The notes below the pieces were generated by a model. That model searched no databases. It saw only the letters and a program-made list of their open reading frames with translations, and was not told the origin of the DNA. The translations under genes and the position numbers were made by a program. From Deltaproteobacteria bacterium (GTDB lineage: Bacteria > Desulfobacterota > Binatia > Binatales > Binataceae), in NCBI GenBank assembly GCA_003135855.1, contig PNBD01000024.1, positions 1 through 38,228 on the forward strand: 38,228 bases of DNA, written 5' to 3'. Shown in pieces: positions 23,723 through 32,933 of the stretch. Every line of letters begins with the position of its first letter. Position 1 is the stretch's first letter.

Positions 23723-25396
23723 ATGGCATATGATCTGATTGTCAAGAACGGCACCGTCATCGACGGCACGGGCGCGTTTCGCCGCCGTGCCGATGTAGCG
23801 GTTCATGACGGCAAGGTCGCGGAAATCGGCAAGATCACCGACGGCGCCGCGAGAACGATCGATGCTTCCGACTTAATCGTAGCGCCGGGATTCGTCGACC
23901 CGCACACGCATTACGACGCGCAGATCTGCTGGGATCCCCTGGTCAGCTGCACCTCATGGCACGGCGTCACCACCGTCGTGATGGGCAATTGCGGCGTCGG
24001 TATCGCACCATGCAAACCGCGCGTCCGTGACGTCGCGGCCTGGGACCTGGTCAATGTCGAAGCGATTCCGTTCGAGGCGCTGTCTAAGGGCATTACCTGG
24101 GAATGGGAGAGCTTTCCCGAATTCATGACGGCCGCCGAGCGGCGCGGAGTGGGAATCAATCTGGCGTTCCTCGCACCGCTGACTCCGTTTCGGCATTACG
24201 TGCTCGGCGACGAATCGATGGAACGCGAAGCGCAGCCGGATGAAATCGCAAAAATCGCGGGCCTGTTGCGCGAGGCAATCACCGCCGGTGCGTTTGGTTT
24301 CTCGACCACCACGCTGCCGCAGCATATCGGCTACCAAGGCAGGCCGCTGGCCTGCCGGCTCGCCTCGAGCGACGAACTCAAAGCCTACGCCAACGTGCTG
24401 CGCGATCTCGGCCGCGGCTCGATCGAAATCGCGCTTACCCGCAGCGTCGGCCGCGTCTCCGAAGAAGAACAGGCACTGCTCGAATTTCTGCTCGACGAAA
24501 GCCAGCGCCCGGTCACGTGGCTCGCGATGGCCAGCCGGCCCGACCGGCCCGAAGCGAGCTTCGACACGTTGGATCGCCTCGATCGGTTGATTCAGCGCGG
24601 CGGCGTGCCGCAGGTGTTATGCAAGCCGTTCGTCATTCAGATGGATCTCCGCAATCCGTTCACCTTCGCCGACATGGCGATGTGGGGACCGGTGTTCAAT
24701 CAGCCGGTCGAAACGCAAAAGAGGTTCTACCGCGATCCGGACTTCCGCGGCGCGTTTCGCGAGGAACTGAAAAAGCCGCATCTGTTCCAAGGCCGCTGGA
24801 ACCGGGTCGAAGTGCTCGAAGTCACCAGCCCCGCGCTGAAATCGTGCGAGCGCAAGTCGCTGGCCGAAATCGCTCACGAACGCCGCCAAGATCCGCTCGA
24901 TACTTTTTTCGACCTCGCCCTCGAAGACGATTTGAACATTCAATACACGATGCAGCAGTACCATGAGGAAGGGATCAAGCAGTTGATCGGCGACTCGCGC
25001 ACGATGATCGGGCTCTCCGACGGCGGCGCGCACGTCAATATGCTGTGCGACGCGGGTTACTGCACCTACTTGCTCGGCACTTGGGTGCGCGAGCGTCGCG
25101 CGATGACTCTGGAACACGCCGTCAAGCGCATCACCTCCGAACCGGCAGATTTTTTTGGCATCAAGGATCGCGGACGGCTGAAAGTCGGCCTGCCCGCGGA
25201 TATCGCGATCTTCAATGAAAGCCGGGTTGGCTCGGCCACTCGCGCGCGCATGCAAAACGATTTGCCCGGCGGCGGCCGGCGCCTCGTGATGCCGGCGGAA
25301 GGAATCGAGTACACTATCGTCAACGGCGATGTGCTCTACGATCAGGGTCATCATTCGGGCTATTTGCCCGGCCGCGTGTTGCGCTCGTCAACCTGA
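23723..25396 (+). CDS. Amidohydrolase family 3 (D-aminoacylase-like)
   Basis: Amidohydrolase of 557 residues related to N-acyl-D-amino-acid deacylases. It starts YDLIVKNGTVIDGTGAFRR, followed by the metal-site strand VAPGFVDPHTHYDAQ, the GNCGVG loop with the Cys near residue 90, and a late GLSDGGAHV with the expected catalytic Asp. I could not locate the two His residues that bind zinc in canonical D-aminoacylases: where they are expected the sequence reads ALTRSVGR and WLAMASR. Members of this branch hydrolyse amides or cyclic amides of unknown kind. GGAG lies eight bases before the ATG at 23723. It is followed by an LLM oxidoreductase gene. Confidence 0.88.
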   Translation: MAYDLIVKNGTVIDGTGAFRRRADVAVHDGKVAEIGKITDGAARTIDASDLIVAPGFVDPHTHYDAQICWDPLVSCTSWHGVTTVVMGNCGVGIAPCKPRVRDVAAWDLVNVEAIPFEALSKGITWEWESFPEFMTAAERRGVGINLAFLAPLTPFRHYVLGDESMEREAQPDEIAKIAGLLREAITAGAFGFSTTTLPQHIGYQGRPLACRLASSDELKAYANVLRDLGRGSIEIALTRSVGRVSEEEQALLEFLLDESQRPVTWLAMASRPDRPEASFDTLDRLDRLIQRGGVPQVLCKPFVIQMDLRNPFTFADMAMWGPVFNQPVETQKRFYRDPDFRGAFREELKKPHLFQGRWNRVEVLEVTSPALKSCERKSLAEIAHERRQDPLDTFFDLALEDDLNIQYTMQQYHEEGIKQLIGDSRTMIGLSDGGAHVNMLCDAGYCTYLLGTWVRERRAMTLEHAVKRITSEPADFFGIKDRGRLKVGLPADIAIFNESRVGSATRARMQNDLPGGGRRLVMPAEGIEYTIVNGDVLYDQGHHSGYLPGRVLRSST

Positions 25397-25521
25397 CCCG
25401 CGCCGCTGGATTCGATAAAGCCTACTGCATCGTCGCGCTGAGCAGGACGAATCGGCGCGAAGTTGTGCTATGGAACTGGGTTGGGCGGTTCACCCGCCGC
25501 ATCAAGCCAGGAGGAATTACC

Positions 25522-26364
25522 ATGGCCGAATTCGGAATCTCGATGTTCCCGACCGACTACGCAATCCAGCCGGTCGAACTTGCAATCGCTGCCGAGCAAC
25601 GGGGCTTCGAGTCGATGTTCTTTCCCGAACACACTCATATACCGGCATCTCGCAAGACGCCGTTCCCGGGCGGGACCGAATTGCCGAAGGAATACTGGCA
25701 TACGCACGATCCCTTCGTCGCGCTCGGCGCGGCGGCCGCCGTCACCAAGAAACTGAAGCTCGGCACGGGCGTTTGCCTGGTGATCGAGCGCGATCCGATT
25801 ACGCTCGCCAAGGAAGTCGCGTCGCTCGATATGATCTCGAATGGCCGTGTCGTATTTGGCATCGGCGCGGGCTGGAACGTCGAGGAGATGTCGAATCATG
25901 GCGCGGTATTCAAGCGCCGTTGGAAAATCGTCAAGGAGAAAATCCTCGCGATTCGTCAAATCTGGACCAAGGAAGCGGCCGAGTTTCACGGCGAGTTCGT
26001 CAATTTCGATCCGATCTGGTCATTTCCTAAGCCCGTGCAGGCTGGCGGTCCGCCGATCCTGCTCGGTTCGCAGTCGCCCAAGACCTTCGATCGAGTCGCC
26101 GAATATTGCGACGGATGGATGCCGATCAATTTTCCGAGCTACGACCTGGCCGCCAACGTTAAGGCGCTCAACGAAGCGGGCAAAAAGGCCGGCCGTGGCA
26201 AACTGCCGATTTCGATGTTTGGGGTCGGTCCCAACGAAGATCAGATAAAGAAATTCCTTGACCTCGGCCTCGACCGCCTCATCTTTGCGCTGCCGCCCGC
26301 GCCGCGCGAAACCGTGCTCCCGATGCTCGACAAGTACGCGGAACTCAAGGCCAAGGCGCACTAA
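25522..26364 (+). CDS. LLM class F420-dependent oxidoreductase
   Basis: Luciferase-like monooxygenase-fold oxidoreductase, 281 residues, of the group usually annotated as F420-dependent. The sequence shows the TIM barrel start EFGISMFPTDYAIQP, MFFPEHTHIP, and the diagnostic GRVVFGIGAGWNVEEM near residue 108. An AGGAGG stands just upstream of ATG 25522, which is the best ribosome site in the window; the longer frame to 25465 is not used. Flavin versus F420 cannot be told from sequence. Same strand as the amidohydrolase, 125 bases apart. It is closed by a strong terminator. Confidence 0.93.
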   Translation: MAEFGISMFPTDYAIQPVELAIAAEQRGFESMFFPEHTHIPASRKTPFPGGTELPKEYWHTHDPFVALGAAAAVTKKLKLGTGVCLVIERDPITLAKEVASLDMISNGRVVFGIGAGWNVEEMSNHGAVFKRRWKIVKEKILAIRQIWTKEAAEFHGEFVNFDPIWSFPKPVQAGGPPILLGSQSPKTFDRVAEYCDGWMPINFPSYDLAANVKALNEAGKKAGRGKLPISMFGVGPNEDQIKKFLDLGLDRLIFALPPAPRETVLPMLDKYAELKAKAH

Positions 26365-26393
26365 GAATCGCAAGGCCGGTACGATTTGCACAG

Positions 26394-26424
26394 AGGGATC
26401 CCCTCAGGGTCCCTTTGTTTTGTG
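26394..26424 (+). terminator. Rho-independent terminator after the LLM gene
   Basis: Stem AGGGATCC/GGGTCCCT (one T-G pair) with a CCTCA loop at 26394-26414, followed by TTGTTTTGTG. It begins 30 bases after the LLM stop and separates that gene from the sulfur module. Confidence 0.8.
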
Positions 26425-26499
26425 AAGAGCGCAGCATCGTCAAAGTGTGGCGTTGGTTTCCTTCCTTGAGAGCGGGCCGAATTTATTTGTCGAGGCCGC

Positions 26500-26531
26500 T
26501 TGACACACGCGCAATTACTTAATTAGTCTAG
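26500..26531 (+). promoter_or_regulatory. rrf2 promoter with TTAGTCTAG box
   Basis: A perfect -35 hexamer TTGACA (26500-26505) is followed after 17-18 bases by a weak -10 (TTAGTC or TAGTCT, 26523-26529). The nine-base box TTAGTCTAG (26523-26531) lies over the -10, 14 bases before the ATG at 26546. The same nine bases recur before the yezD-like gene, which fits an Rrf2 operator that represses its own promoter. Confidence 0.5.
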
Positions 26532-26545
26532 CCGCTCTATTGAGA

Positions 26546-27004
26546 ATGTTATCTAAGAAATCCAAATACGCACTCAAGGCGCTGATCGTGCTCGCCAAAG
26601 AATACGGGCAGGGTCCGGTGCTGATCTCGGATATCGCGCGCCGCGAAGCGATTCCACCCAAGTTTCTTGAACTTATCCTGCTGGAACTCAAGAACCAGGG
26701 AATCCTGCAGAGCAAGAAGGGCAAAGGCGGCGGATATTTCCTCGGTCGGGAGCCTCGTTTGATTAGCGTAGGGCATGTCGTAAGAGTCCTAGATGGGCCA
26801 ATCGCGCCCCTGCCGTGCGTGAGCAAGACTGCATACATGCGCTGTCGCGAGTGCCGCGATGAAAAGAGTTGCGCTATCCGCATGGTGATGAAAGAGGTAC
26901 GAGACGCGACTGCAAAAATCATGGACTCGACGTCGCTGGCGGACATGCTAAAAAGGACCGAATCGGTCGTGACCGGCAAGGAATCACTGAGTTTCGCGAT
27001 CTAA
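26546..27004 (+). CDS. Rrf2 family transcriptional regulator
   Basis: Winged-helix regulator of 152 residues of the Rrf2/IscR/CymR family. The helix-turn-helix runs over SKKSKYALKALIVLAKEYG to PPKFLELILLEL, followed by the wing with KGGGYFLGR. Four Cys occur at 91, 100, 103 and 109 (the segment CVSKTAYMRCRECRDEKSC), where IscR has three cluster ligands; the spacing differs from IscR, so an iron-sulfur or redox role is possible but not proven. It could also be CymR-like, which responds to cysteine supply. The ATG at 26546 is chosen over the TTG at 26540. It begins the sulfur module and probably controls it. Confidence 0.9.
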   Translation: MLSKKSKYALKALIVLAKEYGQGPVLISDIARREAIPPKFLELILLELKNQGILQSKKGKGGGYFLGREPRLISVGHVVRVLDGPIAPLPCVSKTAYMRCRECRDEKSCAIRMVMKEVRDATAKIMDSTSLADMLKRTESVVTGKESLSFAI

Positions 27005-27012
27005 TCTTTTTT

Positions 27013-27040
27013 TTGTGAACTTAGTCTAGTCACCTAATAG
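27013..27040 (+). promoter_or_regulatory. Promoter and TTAGTCTAG box before the yezD-like gene
   Basis: A plausible promoter TTGTGA (27013-27018), 16 bases, TAATAG (27035-27040) holds TTAGTCTAG (27021-27029) in its spacer. The box is identical to that before rrf2, so occupancy would block polymerase. A T-run at 27007-27014 lies just before it. Confidence 0.45.
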
Positions 27041-27048
27041 GTTAATTT

Positions 27049-27246
27049 ATGAAACCAGAACCAGCAACGGCCTGCCTTGGTTCAAGTTCCTCGGAACCCG
27101 AGAGCCACCAGCAGATCCTCGAGCGGATTGCTCACGCAATCAGCGGCCTACGCTTCGGCTCAGTCGAGGTCGTAGTCCAGGACTCGCGAGTGGTCCAAAT
27201 CGAGCGCAAGGAAAAGTTCCGCTTCGATAAGGGTGGCCGGCACTAG
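27049..27246 (+). CDS. YezD-like DUF2292 protein
   Basis: Tiny protein of 65 residues. The conserved core is ILERIAHAISGLRFGSVEVV with VQDSRVVQIERKEKFRF, which is the DUF2292/YezD pattern: a helix, the FGSV strand, then a strand with VQIERKEK. This family is frequently encoded beside sulfate or cysteine uptake genes, but no molecular role is known. The first 18 residues are Ser- and Glu-rich and appear disordered. It sits 45 bases after rrf2 and ahead of the porin in the same direction. Confidence 0.85.
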   Translation: MKPEPATACLGSSSSEPESHQQILERIAHAISGLRFGSVEVVVQDSRVVQIERKEKFRFDKGGRH

Positions 27247-27286
27247 AGCCGATCCACTCGAATTCGGATTTTTATTGGGGGAGAGC

Positions 27287-27311
27287 CGCCGGACCAGAGA
27301 AGGATCCGGCG
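27287..27311. other. Hairpin between the yezD-like gene and the porin
   Basis: Perfect seven-pair stem CGCCGGA/TCCGGCG with an eleven-base loop. No T-run follows, so a leader attenuator or an mRNA processing site is as likely as a terminator. It would let the porin be expressed at a different level from the first genes. Confidence 0.4.
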
Positions 27312-27388
27312 CGCCACAAACATGATGAGAAATAACTCCGAGCTGACCGGACATCCGGAAGTTCCCCACCAAATGAGGAACCTCCGTG

Positions 27389-28867
27389 ATGAGAAAACCA
27401 ACGCTACAGATCCTGCCAATCATGCTGGCGGCGATGCTGATTGGAGCGTTTATTCCCACGCCTCCCGCGCTAGCTCAGTCATCGCTGAGCCGGGATCCGA
27501 AGGACCGGGATCGGAAAGACCAGGAAATCTCCGAGCTTAAGAACGAGATCAGATTGCTGGAGCATAGAGTCGAAACTTTGGAGGGGCTCGATCAAAAGGT
27601 GCGCGTCATCGACCGCAAACTTGAAGTCCAGGCGGAGACCCAACAGGTCAAGGCCCAAGAGGCGCCGATCATCAAGGCCGACGCCCAGGGCTTCTCGATC
27701 TCGTCCGCCAACCCCGACGACTGGCAGCTAAAGTTTGGCGGGATCATACAGGCCGACGGCCGGTTCTTCACCAGCGGTGACGACAAATCGCCGAGTACGT
27801 TTTATCTCAACCGCGTGCGCCCGATTCTGTCCGGCACGCTCTGGAAGTACTACGACTTCAACATCACCCCCGATTTCGGCCAGGGAAAGGTCGTGCTGCA
27901 GGACGCGTACATCAATGACAGGTATTTCCAGCAGGCGCAGTTGCAGGTCGGAAAATATAAGGCGCCCTTCGACCTGGAACGTTTGCAATCCGATCGTGAC
28001 CTCCTGTTTAGCGAACGCGCGTTGACGATCAACCTGGCGCCGAACCGTGATACCGGCGCCGAACTGCACAGCGATTTGTTTGACGGGCGGTTGACCTACC
28101 AGTTCGCAGTCATGAACGGCGTGCCAAACAACACCGCCAGCGTCGATATCGACAACAACGACGCCAAGGATTTCATCGGTCGCCTGTTCGCGCAGCCTTT
28201 CAAGCATAGCGAGTATCAATGGGCCAAGGGTCTTGGCTTTGGCTTCGCGGCGACTTATGGCGACGAGAGTAACAACACCACCTCGGTGTACAAGACCTAT
28301 GGGCAATCAACCTGGTTCTCCTACAACAAGGGCGTGACCGCAGCCGGCGCGCGCTTTCGATTTAGCCCGCAAGCCTACTACTACGCAGGCGGCTTCGGAC
28401 TGCTGACCGAATATGTGTCAGATCGGCACGAGCTCAACCGGAACATCCAACTCAAGGAGGGCAGTTTCTTTAAATACGTGAACGACTACGAGACCTTCGC
28501 GGACTCCGGCTATAGCATGCAGGGATCGTATCTCCTGACAGGGGAGGACGCCTCCTACTACACCATCAAGCCGTACCATCCGTTCGACCCGCGCCACGGT
28601 ACTTGGGGGGCGTGGGAAATCGCCGCGCGAATCAGCAACCTCGCGACTGACCGCGGCCAGTTCAAACTGAACTTCGCCGATCCGACCGTCTCCGCCGAGA
28701 GCGCCACTGAGTACGACCTGGGTATCAACTGGTACTTAAGCCAGAACGTGAAATGGCAGTTCGACTATGCTCGCACTTTCTTCAATGGAGGAGCCGGCGT
28801 GACGAGCGCGATCAAGGATCGTCGCGATGAAAGTGTCTTCGAAACGCAACTGCAGATCGCATTTTGA
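27389..28867 (+). CDS. OprO/OprP-type anion porin
   Basis: Outer-membrane porin of 492 residues. It has a Sec signal ending in PPALAQ, then an N-terminal coiled coil (ISELKNEIRLLEHRVETLE), then a beta-barrel beginning with WQLKFGGIIQADGRFF, and repeated strand pairs such as WKYYDFNITPDFGQG. It ends in Phe (TQLQIAF), as outer-membrane barrels do. The Porin_O_P family makes phosphate or pyrophosphate channels; beside a sulfate transporter, a sulfate or related oxyanion channel is a reasonable inference. The ATG at 27389 has GAGGA about nine bases upstream; GTG 27386 is an alternative. The binding protein gene follows 57 bases later. Confidence 0.9.
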   Translation: MRKPTLQILPIMLAAMLIGAFIPTPPALAQSSLSRDPKDRDRKDQEISELKNEIRLLEHRVETLEGLDQKVRVIDRKLEVQAETQQVKAQEAPIIKADAQGFSISSANPDDWQLKFGGIIQADGRFFTSGDDKSPSTFYLNRVRPILSGTLWKYYDFNITPDFGQGKVVLQDAYINDRYFQQAQLQVGKYKAPFDLERLQSDRDLLFSERALTINLAPNRDTGAELHSDLFDGRLTYQFAVMNGVPNNTASVDIDNNDAKDFIGRLFAQPFKHSEYQWAKGLGFGFAATYGDESNNTTSVYKTYGQSTWFSYNKGVTAAGARFRFSPQAYYYAGGFGLLTEYVSDRHELNRNIQLKEGSFFKYVNDYETFADSGYSMQGSYLLTGEDASYYTIKPYHPFDPRHGTWGAWEIAARISNLATDRGQFKLNFADPTVSAESATEYDLGINWYLSQNVKWQFDYARTFFNGGAGVTSAIKDRRDESVFETQLQIAF

Positions 28868-28924
28868 CCGAAGGCGCAATCGAAGATGCAATCAAAACTT
28901 GGACCTATGAAACTGGAGCCGGCG

Positions 28925-29950
28925 ATGTTTCGATCGAAATTTAACTTGAAGCTTGCCGCCGTCATTACGGCGATGAGCCTGCTTCTCAATTTGAGTTCAG
29001 CGCACGCCAAAGAAATCACGCTGCTTAATGTCTCGTACGATCCCACCCGCGAGCTGTATGAAGCGGTGAATGCCCAGTTCGCGAAAAACTGGAAGGCGAA
29101 AACCGGCGACGAAGTTACGATCAATCAATCGCATGGCGGCTCGGGCAAGCAGGCGCGCGCCGTGATCGACGGCCTCGAGGCCGACGTCGTAACGCTCGGA
29201 CTGGCCGGCGATATCGACGCGATCTCCGACAAGGCCAATCTGCTGCCATCCAACTGGCAGAAGCGGCTGCCCGACAACAGCGTTCCTTACCTTTCGACGA
29301 TCGTGCTGCTGGTGCGCACCGGAAATCCCAAAAAAATCCATGATTGGGACGATCTCGTGAAGCCGGGCGTGAGCGTCGTCACGCCCAATCCGAAAACCTC
29401 GGGTGGCGCCCGCTGGAATTTCCTCGCGGCGTGGGGATACGCGTTGAAGAAAAACGGCGGCGATGAGGCCAAGGCGAATGACTTCATCTCGGCGCTGTTC
29501 AAAAATGTCCCGGTGCTCGATTCGGGCGCACGCGGCGCGACGACTACCTTTGTCGAACGCGGAATTGGCGACGTGCTGATCGCCTGGGAAAACGAAGCGC
29601 TGATGGCGCGCAAGCAATTCGGCCAGGACAAGTTCGAGATCGTGTATCCATCGATCAGTATCCGGGCCGAACCGCCGGTTGCGTGGGTCGATAAGGTCAC
29701 CAGCCGGCATGGCACCGCGGATGTCGCCAAGGCCTATCTCGAATTTCTCTACACGCCGGCGGGCCAGGAAATCGGTGCGCAGAATTTTTATCGTCCGCGC
29801 GATCCCGCGGTAACCGCGAAATACGCGAGCCAATTCCCGGCGCTGCCGCTGCTCACGATCGACGGAGATTTCGGCGGATGGAAAACGGCCGAGGCCAAGT
29901 TTTTCGGTGACGGCGGCGTCTTCGACAAGATTTATCAGCCCGGCAGCTGA
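28925..29950 (+). CDS. sbp: Sulfate ABC transporter substrate-binding protein
   Basis: Periplasmic sulfate/thiosulfate-binding protein of about 341 residues. A Sec signal ([20 protein letters not shown]) ends at SSAHA, and the mature start [19 protein letters not shown] is the CysP/Sbp signature. [15 protein letters not shown] carries the sulfate-contacting loop, and [15 protein letters not shown] and [13 protein letters not shown] are also typical. The ATG at 28925 has GGAG six bases upstream, better than the alternatives at 28886 and 28907. It lies 12 bases before cysT. Thiosulfate specificity cannot be told apart from sulfate here. Confidence 0.94.
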   Translation: MFRSKFNLKLAAVITAMSLLLNLSSAHAKEITLLNVSYDPTRELYEAVNAQFAKNWKAKTGDEVTINQSHGGSGKQARAVIDGLEADVVTLGLAGDIDAISDKANLLPSNWQKRLPDNSVPYLSTIVLLVRTGNPKKIHDWDDLVKPGVSVVTPNPKTSGGARWNFLAAWGYALKKNGGDEAKANDFISALFKNVPVLDSGARGATTTFVERGIGDVLIAWENEALMARKQFGQDKFEIVYPSISIRAEPPVAWVDKVTSRHGTADVAKAYLEFLYTPAGQEIGAQNFYRPRDPAVTAKYASQFPALPLLTIDGDFGGWKTAEAKFFGDGGVFDKIYQPGS

Positions 29951-29962
29951 TCTGCTTCATCG

Positions 29963-30790
29963 ATGGCATCGAAGAAAAATAACGTGTTGCCGGGCTTCAA
30001 TCTGACGCTCGGCTTCACGCTCGCTTATCTCGGAATCGTAGTTTTGATTCCGCTTTCGACGATCTTTCTCAAGACGTTCACGCTTACGTGGGCCGAGTTC
30101 TGGCATGCGGTCATGTCGCCGCGCACGCTGGCGGCATATCGATTGAGTTTTGGCGCGTCGCTCGCAGGCGCGCTGATCAACTCGGTCTTCGGTTTCGTCG
30201 TGGCCTGGACCCTGGTCCGTTACGAATTCCCTTTCAAAAAACTCATCGACGTGATGGTCGATCTTCCGTTCGCGCTGCCCACTTCTGTGGCCGGCATCAC
30301 GCTCACCGCGATCTACGCGCAGAATGGATGGCTCGGCCGCTTTCTCGAGCCGCACGGAGTTAAGGTAGCGTTCGCGCCGCTCGGCGTGGTGGTAGCGCTG
30401 ACTTTCGTCGGACTTCCGTTTACGGTCCGAACGATTCAGCCGGTGCTCGAGGATCTCGACGTTGAGTATGAAGAAGCCGCGGCAACGCTCGGCGCCGGCC
30501 GCTTGCAGACCTTCGCCCGAGTGATCATGCCGGCTCTGATTCCGGCCCTGTTGACCGGATTTGCGCTGGCCTTTGCGCGCGCGCTCGGCGAGTACGGCTC
30601 GGTGGTTTTTATTTCGGGCAATATGCCGATGCGCACGGAAGTCGTGCCGCTGTTGATCATGGCCAAGCTGGAACAATTCGATTACGCCGGTGCGACCGCG
30701 ATCGCCGTGGTGATGCTGGTCGTATCTTTCCTGCTGTTGCTCGGCGTGAATATCTTGCAGCGCTGGAGCAGTCAGAGATTGGCAGCGTGA
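29963..30790 (+). CDS. cysT: Sulfate ABC transporter permease CysT
   Basis: Inner-membrane permease of 275 residues with about six membrane segments. The coupling loop YEEAAATLGAGRLQTFARVIMP matches the EAA motif, and the loop LPFALPTSVAGITLTAIYA and the GEYGSVVFISGNMPMRTE segment are diagnostic of CysT (also called CysU). It follows the binding protein gene by 12 bases and precedes cysW by 19, in the classical order. No ribosome site is obvious upstream, so coupling from the preceding gene is likely. Confidence 0.95.
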   Translation: MASKKNNVLPGFNLTLGFTLAYLGIVVLIPLSTIFLKTFTLTWAEFWHAVMSPRTLAAYRLSFGASLAGALINSVFGFVVAWTLVRYEFPFKKLIDVMVDLPFALPTSVAGITLTAIYAQNGWLGRFLEPHGVKVAFAPLGVVVALTFVGLPFTVRTIQPVLEDLDVEYEEAAATLGAGRLQTFARVIMPALIPALLTGFALAFARALGEYGSVVFISGNMPMRTEVVPLLIMAKLEQFDYAGATAIAVVMLVVSFLLLLGVNILQRWSSQRLAA

Positions 30791-30809
30791 GTTTTTCCGG
30801 AGGAAAGCA

Positions 30810-31715
30810 ATGTTCGAGAATTTCGGTTGGCTGAGCCAATCTCAGGCTGACCCGCGTAAATCCGCGACCGCCGATCCGCCGCTGGTGCGTTTCGCGCTGA
30901 TCGCGATTGCGATGCTTTTCCTCGGGCTGTTTCTTTTCATTCCGGTGGCCGCGGTCTTCGCGCAGGCTCTGCAGCACGGGTTGGGCGAGTATCTTAAATC
31001 GATCATCGATCCCGAGGCGCGCTCCGCGATTCGCCTGACGCTGATGACCGCGGCAATCGCGGTGCCGCTCAACGTGCTATTCGGCGTCGCGGCGTCGTGG
31101 GCGATTGCGCGTTTCGATTTTCCCGGCAAGCAAACCCTGCTCACACTGATCGACATTCCGTTCTCGGTCTCGCCGGTGATCGCCGGCATGATGTTCGTGC
31201 TGTTACTCGGCGTGCGCGCGCCGATTGGCGGTTGGCTCTACGATCACGGAATCAGGATCATCTTCGCCGAGCCGGGAATCGTGCTGGCGACCATCTTCGT
31301 AACGTTCCCGCTCGCCGCGCGCGAACTGATTCCGATCATGCAGGCGGTCGGCAGCGAAGAAGAGGAGGCCGCGATCGTCCTCGGCGCCGGTGGCTGGCAG
31401 ACCTTCCTTCGCGTGACGCTGCCGAACGTCAAATGGGGCCTGCTCTACGGGATGGTGCTGTGCAACGCGCGCGCGATGGGCGAGTTTGGCGCGGTGTCGG
31501 TCGTCTCGGGCCACATCCGGGGCCACACCAACACGATGCCGCTGTACATCGAAATCATGTACAATGACTACCACTACGTGGCCGCGTTCGCAGTGTCGTC
31601 GCTGCTTACCTTGCTCGCTATCGCAACCCTGATCGCGAAGCATTTCCTTGAGCGCCGCGTAATTCCCGTACCGCAAAAGGGCGCGGACGAAATCGAGACC
31701 AAGGTAGCTGCATGA
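30810..31715 (+). CDS. cysW: Sulfate ABC transporter permease CysW
   Basis: Second permease of the sulfate importer, 301 residues. Family marks are [20 protein letters not shown], the [18 protein letters not shown] segment, the EAA loop [20 protein letters not shown], and [20 protein letters not shown]. The N-terminal part is slightly longer than usual and hydrophilic. GGAGG stands before the ATG at 30810. Its stop overlaps the start of cysA by four bases (ATGA), so the pair is translationally coupled. Confidence 0.95.
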   Translation: MFENFGWLSQSQADPRKSATADPPLVRFALIAIAMLFLGLFLFIPVAAVFAQALQHGLGEYLKSIIDPEARSAIRLTLMTAAIAVPLNVLFGVAASWAIARFDFPGKQTLLTLIDIPFSVSPVIAGMMFVLLLGVRAPIGGWLYDHGIRIIFAEPGIVLATIFVTFPLAARELIPIMQAVGSEEEEAAIVLGAGGWQTFLRVTLPNVKWGLLYGMVLCNARAMGEFGAVSVVSGHIRGHTNTMPLYIEIMYNDYHYVAAFAVSSLLTLLAIATLIAKHFLERRVIPVPQKGADEIETKVAA

Positions 31716-32782
31716 GTATCGAGCTGCTGAACATCAGCAAGAAATTCGGCGATTTCGTCGCGCTCGACAATATCAATCTGAAGATCGAGACCGGTGAGTT
31801 GGTGGCGCTGCTTGGACTTTCGGGTTCGGGCAAAACCACCCTGCTCAGGATTATCGCGGGCCTCGAAACGCCTGACCACGGCGAGGTGCGATTTCACGGC
31901 GAAGACACCGCCGACGTGCGCGTTCGCGAACGTAAAGTGGGCTTCGTCTTCCAGCATTACGCGCTGTTCCGTCACATGACGGTGTTCGAAAATATCGCGT
32001 TCGGGCTTCGCGTACTTCCGCGCGGTTCTCGGCCCAACGAAGCCGAGATCTCGCGCCGCGTTCACGAACTACTGAAGCTGGTTCAGCTTGATTTCCTCCA
32101 CGATCGCTATCCCTCGCAGCTATCCGGCGGGCAGCGGCAGCGCGTCGCGTTGGCGCGCACGCTTGCGGTCGAGCCCAAGGTGCTGCTGCTCGACGAACCG
32201 TTCGGCGCGCTCGATGCAAAAGTGCGCCAGGAACTGCGCCGATGGCTGCGCCGACTCCACGACGAGATCAAAATCACCAGCGTGTTCGTTACGCATGATC
32301 AGGAAGAAGCGCTCGAACTCGCGAATCGAATTGTGGTGATGAACCAGGGACGCATCGAGCAGATCGGCTCGGCGGAAGAAGTCTATCATCAACCGGCCAA
32401 CGCCTTCGTTTACAATTTTCTTGGCAATGTGAACCTGTTCCACGGCCGAATCGAGAACGGCAAGGTGTTCATCGGCGACACCGCCGTCGAGGTCGATAAG
32501 ACACACGCGCACGTCCATTCGGAAGACGGTAAAGCGGTCCTCTATGTGCGGCCGCATCTATTGGAAATTGTGACGAAGTCCAACGGCAAGCAAAGTTTCC
32601 CCGCTACTGTCAAATCGATAAATCCCGCCGGCCCGCAGGTCAAAGTCGAGCTGGTCGCCGCGTGGGGAGATTTGGTGCAGGTCGAGATCGATCACGAGCG
32701 CTACCAGGAACTCAAGCTGGCAGCCGGCGCGAATGTGTTCTTGCGGCCCAAGGAACAAAAATTGTTCGTGTACCAAATCTGA
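31712..32782 (+). CDS. cysA: Sulfate ABC transporter ATPase CysA
   Basis: ATP-binding subunit of 356 residues that drives the sulfate importer. It has Walker [10 protein letters not shown] near residue 33, the signature [13 protein letters not shown], Walker [13 protein letters not shown], and the switch His in [12 protein letters not shown]. The C-terminal TOBE-like domain ([18 protein letters not shown] onward) is typical of CysA and allows regulation. It overlaps cysW by four bases. The next gene, msrB, begins 151 bases later, so the operon proper may stop here. Confidence 0.96.
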   Translation: MSIELLNISKKFGDFVALDNINLKIETGELVALLGLSGSGKTTLLRIIAGLETPDHGEVRFHGEDTADVRVRERKVGFVFQHYALFRHMTVFENIAFGLRVLPRGSRPNEAEISRRVHELLKLVQLDFLHDRYPSQLSGGQRQRVALARTLAVEPKVLLLDEPFGALDAKVRQELRRWLRRLHDEIKITSVFVTHDQEEALELANRIVVMNQGRIEQIGSAEEVYHQPANAFVYNFLGNVNLFHGRIENGKVFIGDTAVEVDKTHAHVHSEDGKAVLYVRPHLLEIVTKSNGKQSFPATVKSINPAGPQVKVELVAAWGDLVQVEIDHERYQELKLAAGANVFLRPKEQKLFVYQI

Positions 32783-32832
32783 TTTTTTTCGAGGCCGTTT
32801 CTTCCTCGTCGAAGTCGGCCAAGTCGATTGAA

Positions 32833-32870
32833 TTGATTAGTCAGTCGTCCGTGATGCGAGGACTAGTCAA
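32833..32870. promoter_or_regulatory. TAGTC dyad before msrB
   Basis: TTGATTAGTC (32833-32842) and GACTAGTCAA (32861-32870) form a ten-base inverted repeat with nine exact pairs and one G-T, spaced by 18 bases. The left arm contains TTAGTC, the core of the box found before rrf2 and the yezD-like gene. It lies 64 bases before msrB, well placed for an operator, or it may act as the hairpin behind cysA. Confidence 0.45.
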
Positions 32871-32933
32871 CCGCGCATTGCGGGAACAAACAGATCGCTA
32901 TCGCCGTTAGTTTTTACAGTGGAGAATACTACT

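Noticed and set aside
27322-27540. Leader peptide frame before and inside the porin
   Set aside because: Most of it overlaps the porin signal peptide in another frame and nothing in its residues supports a real leader.
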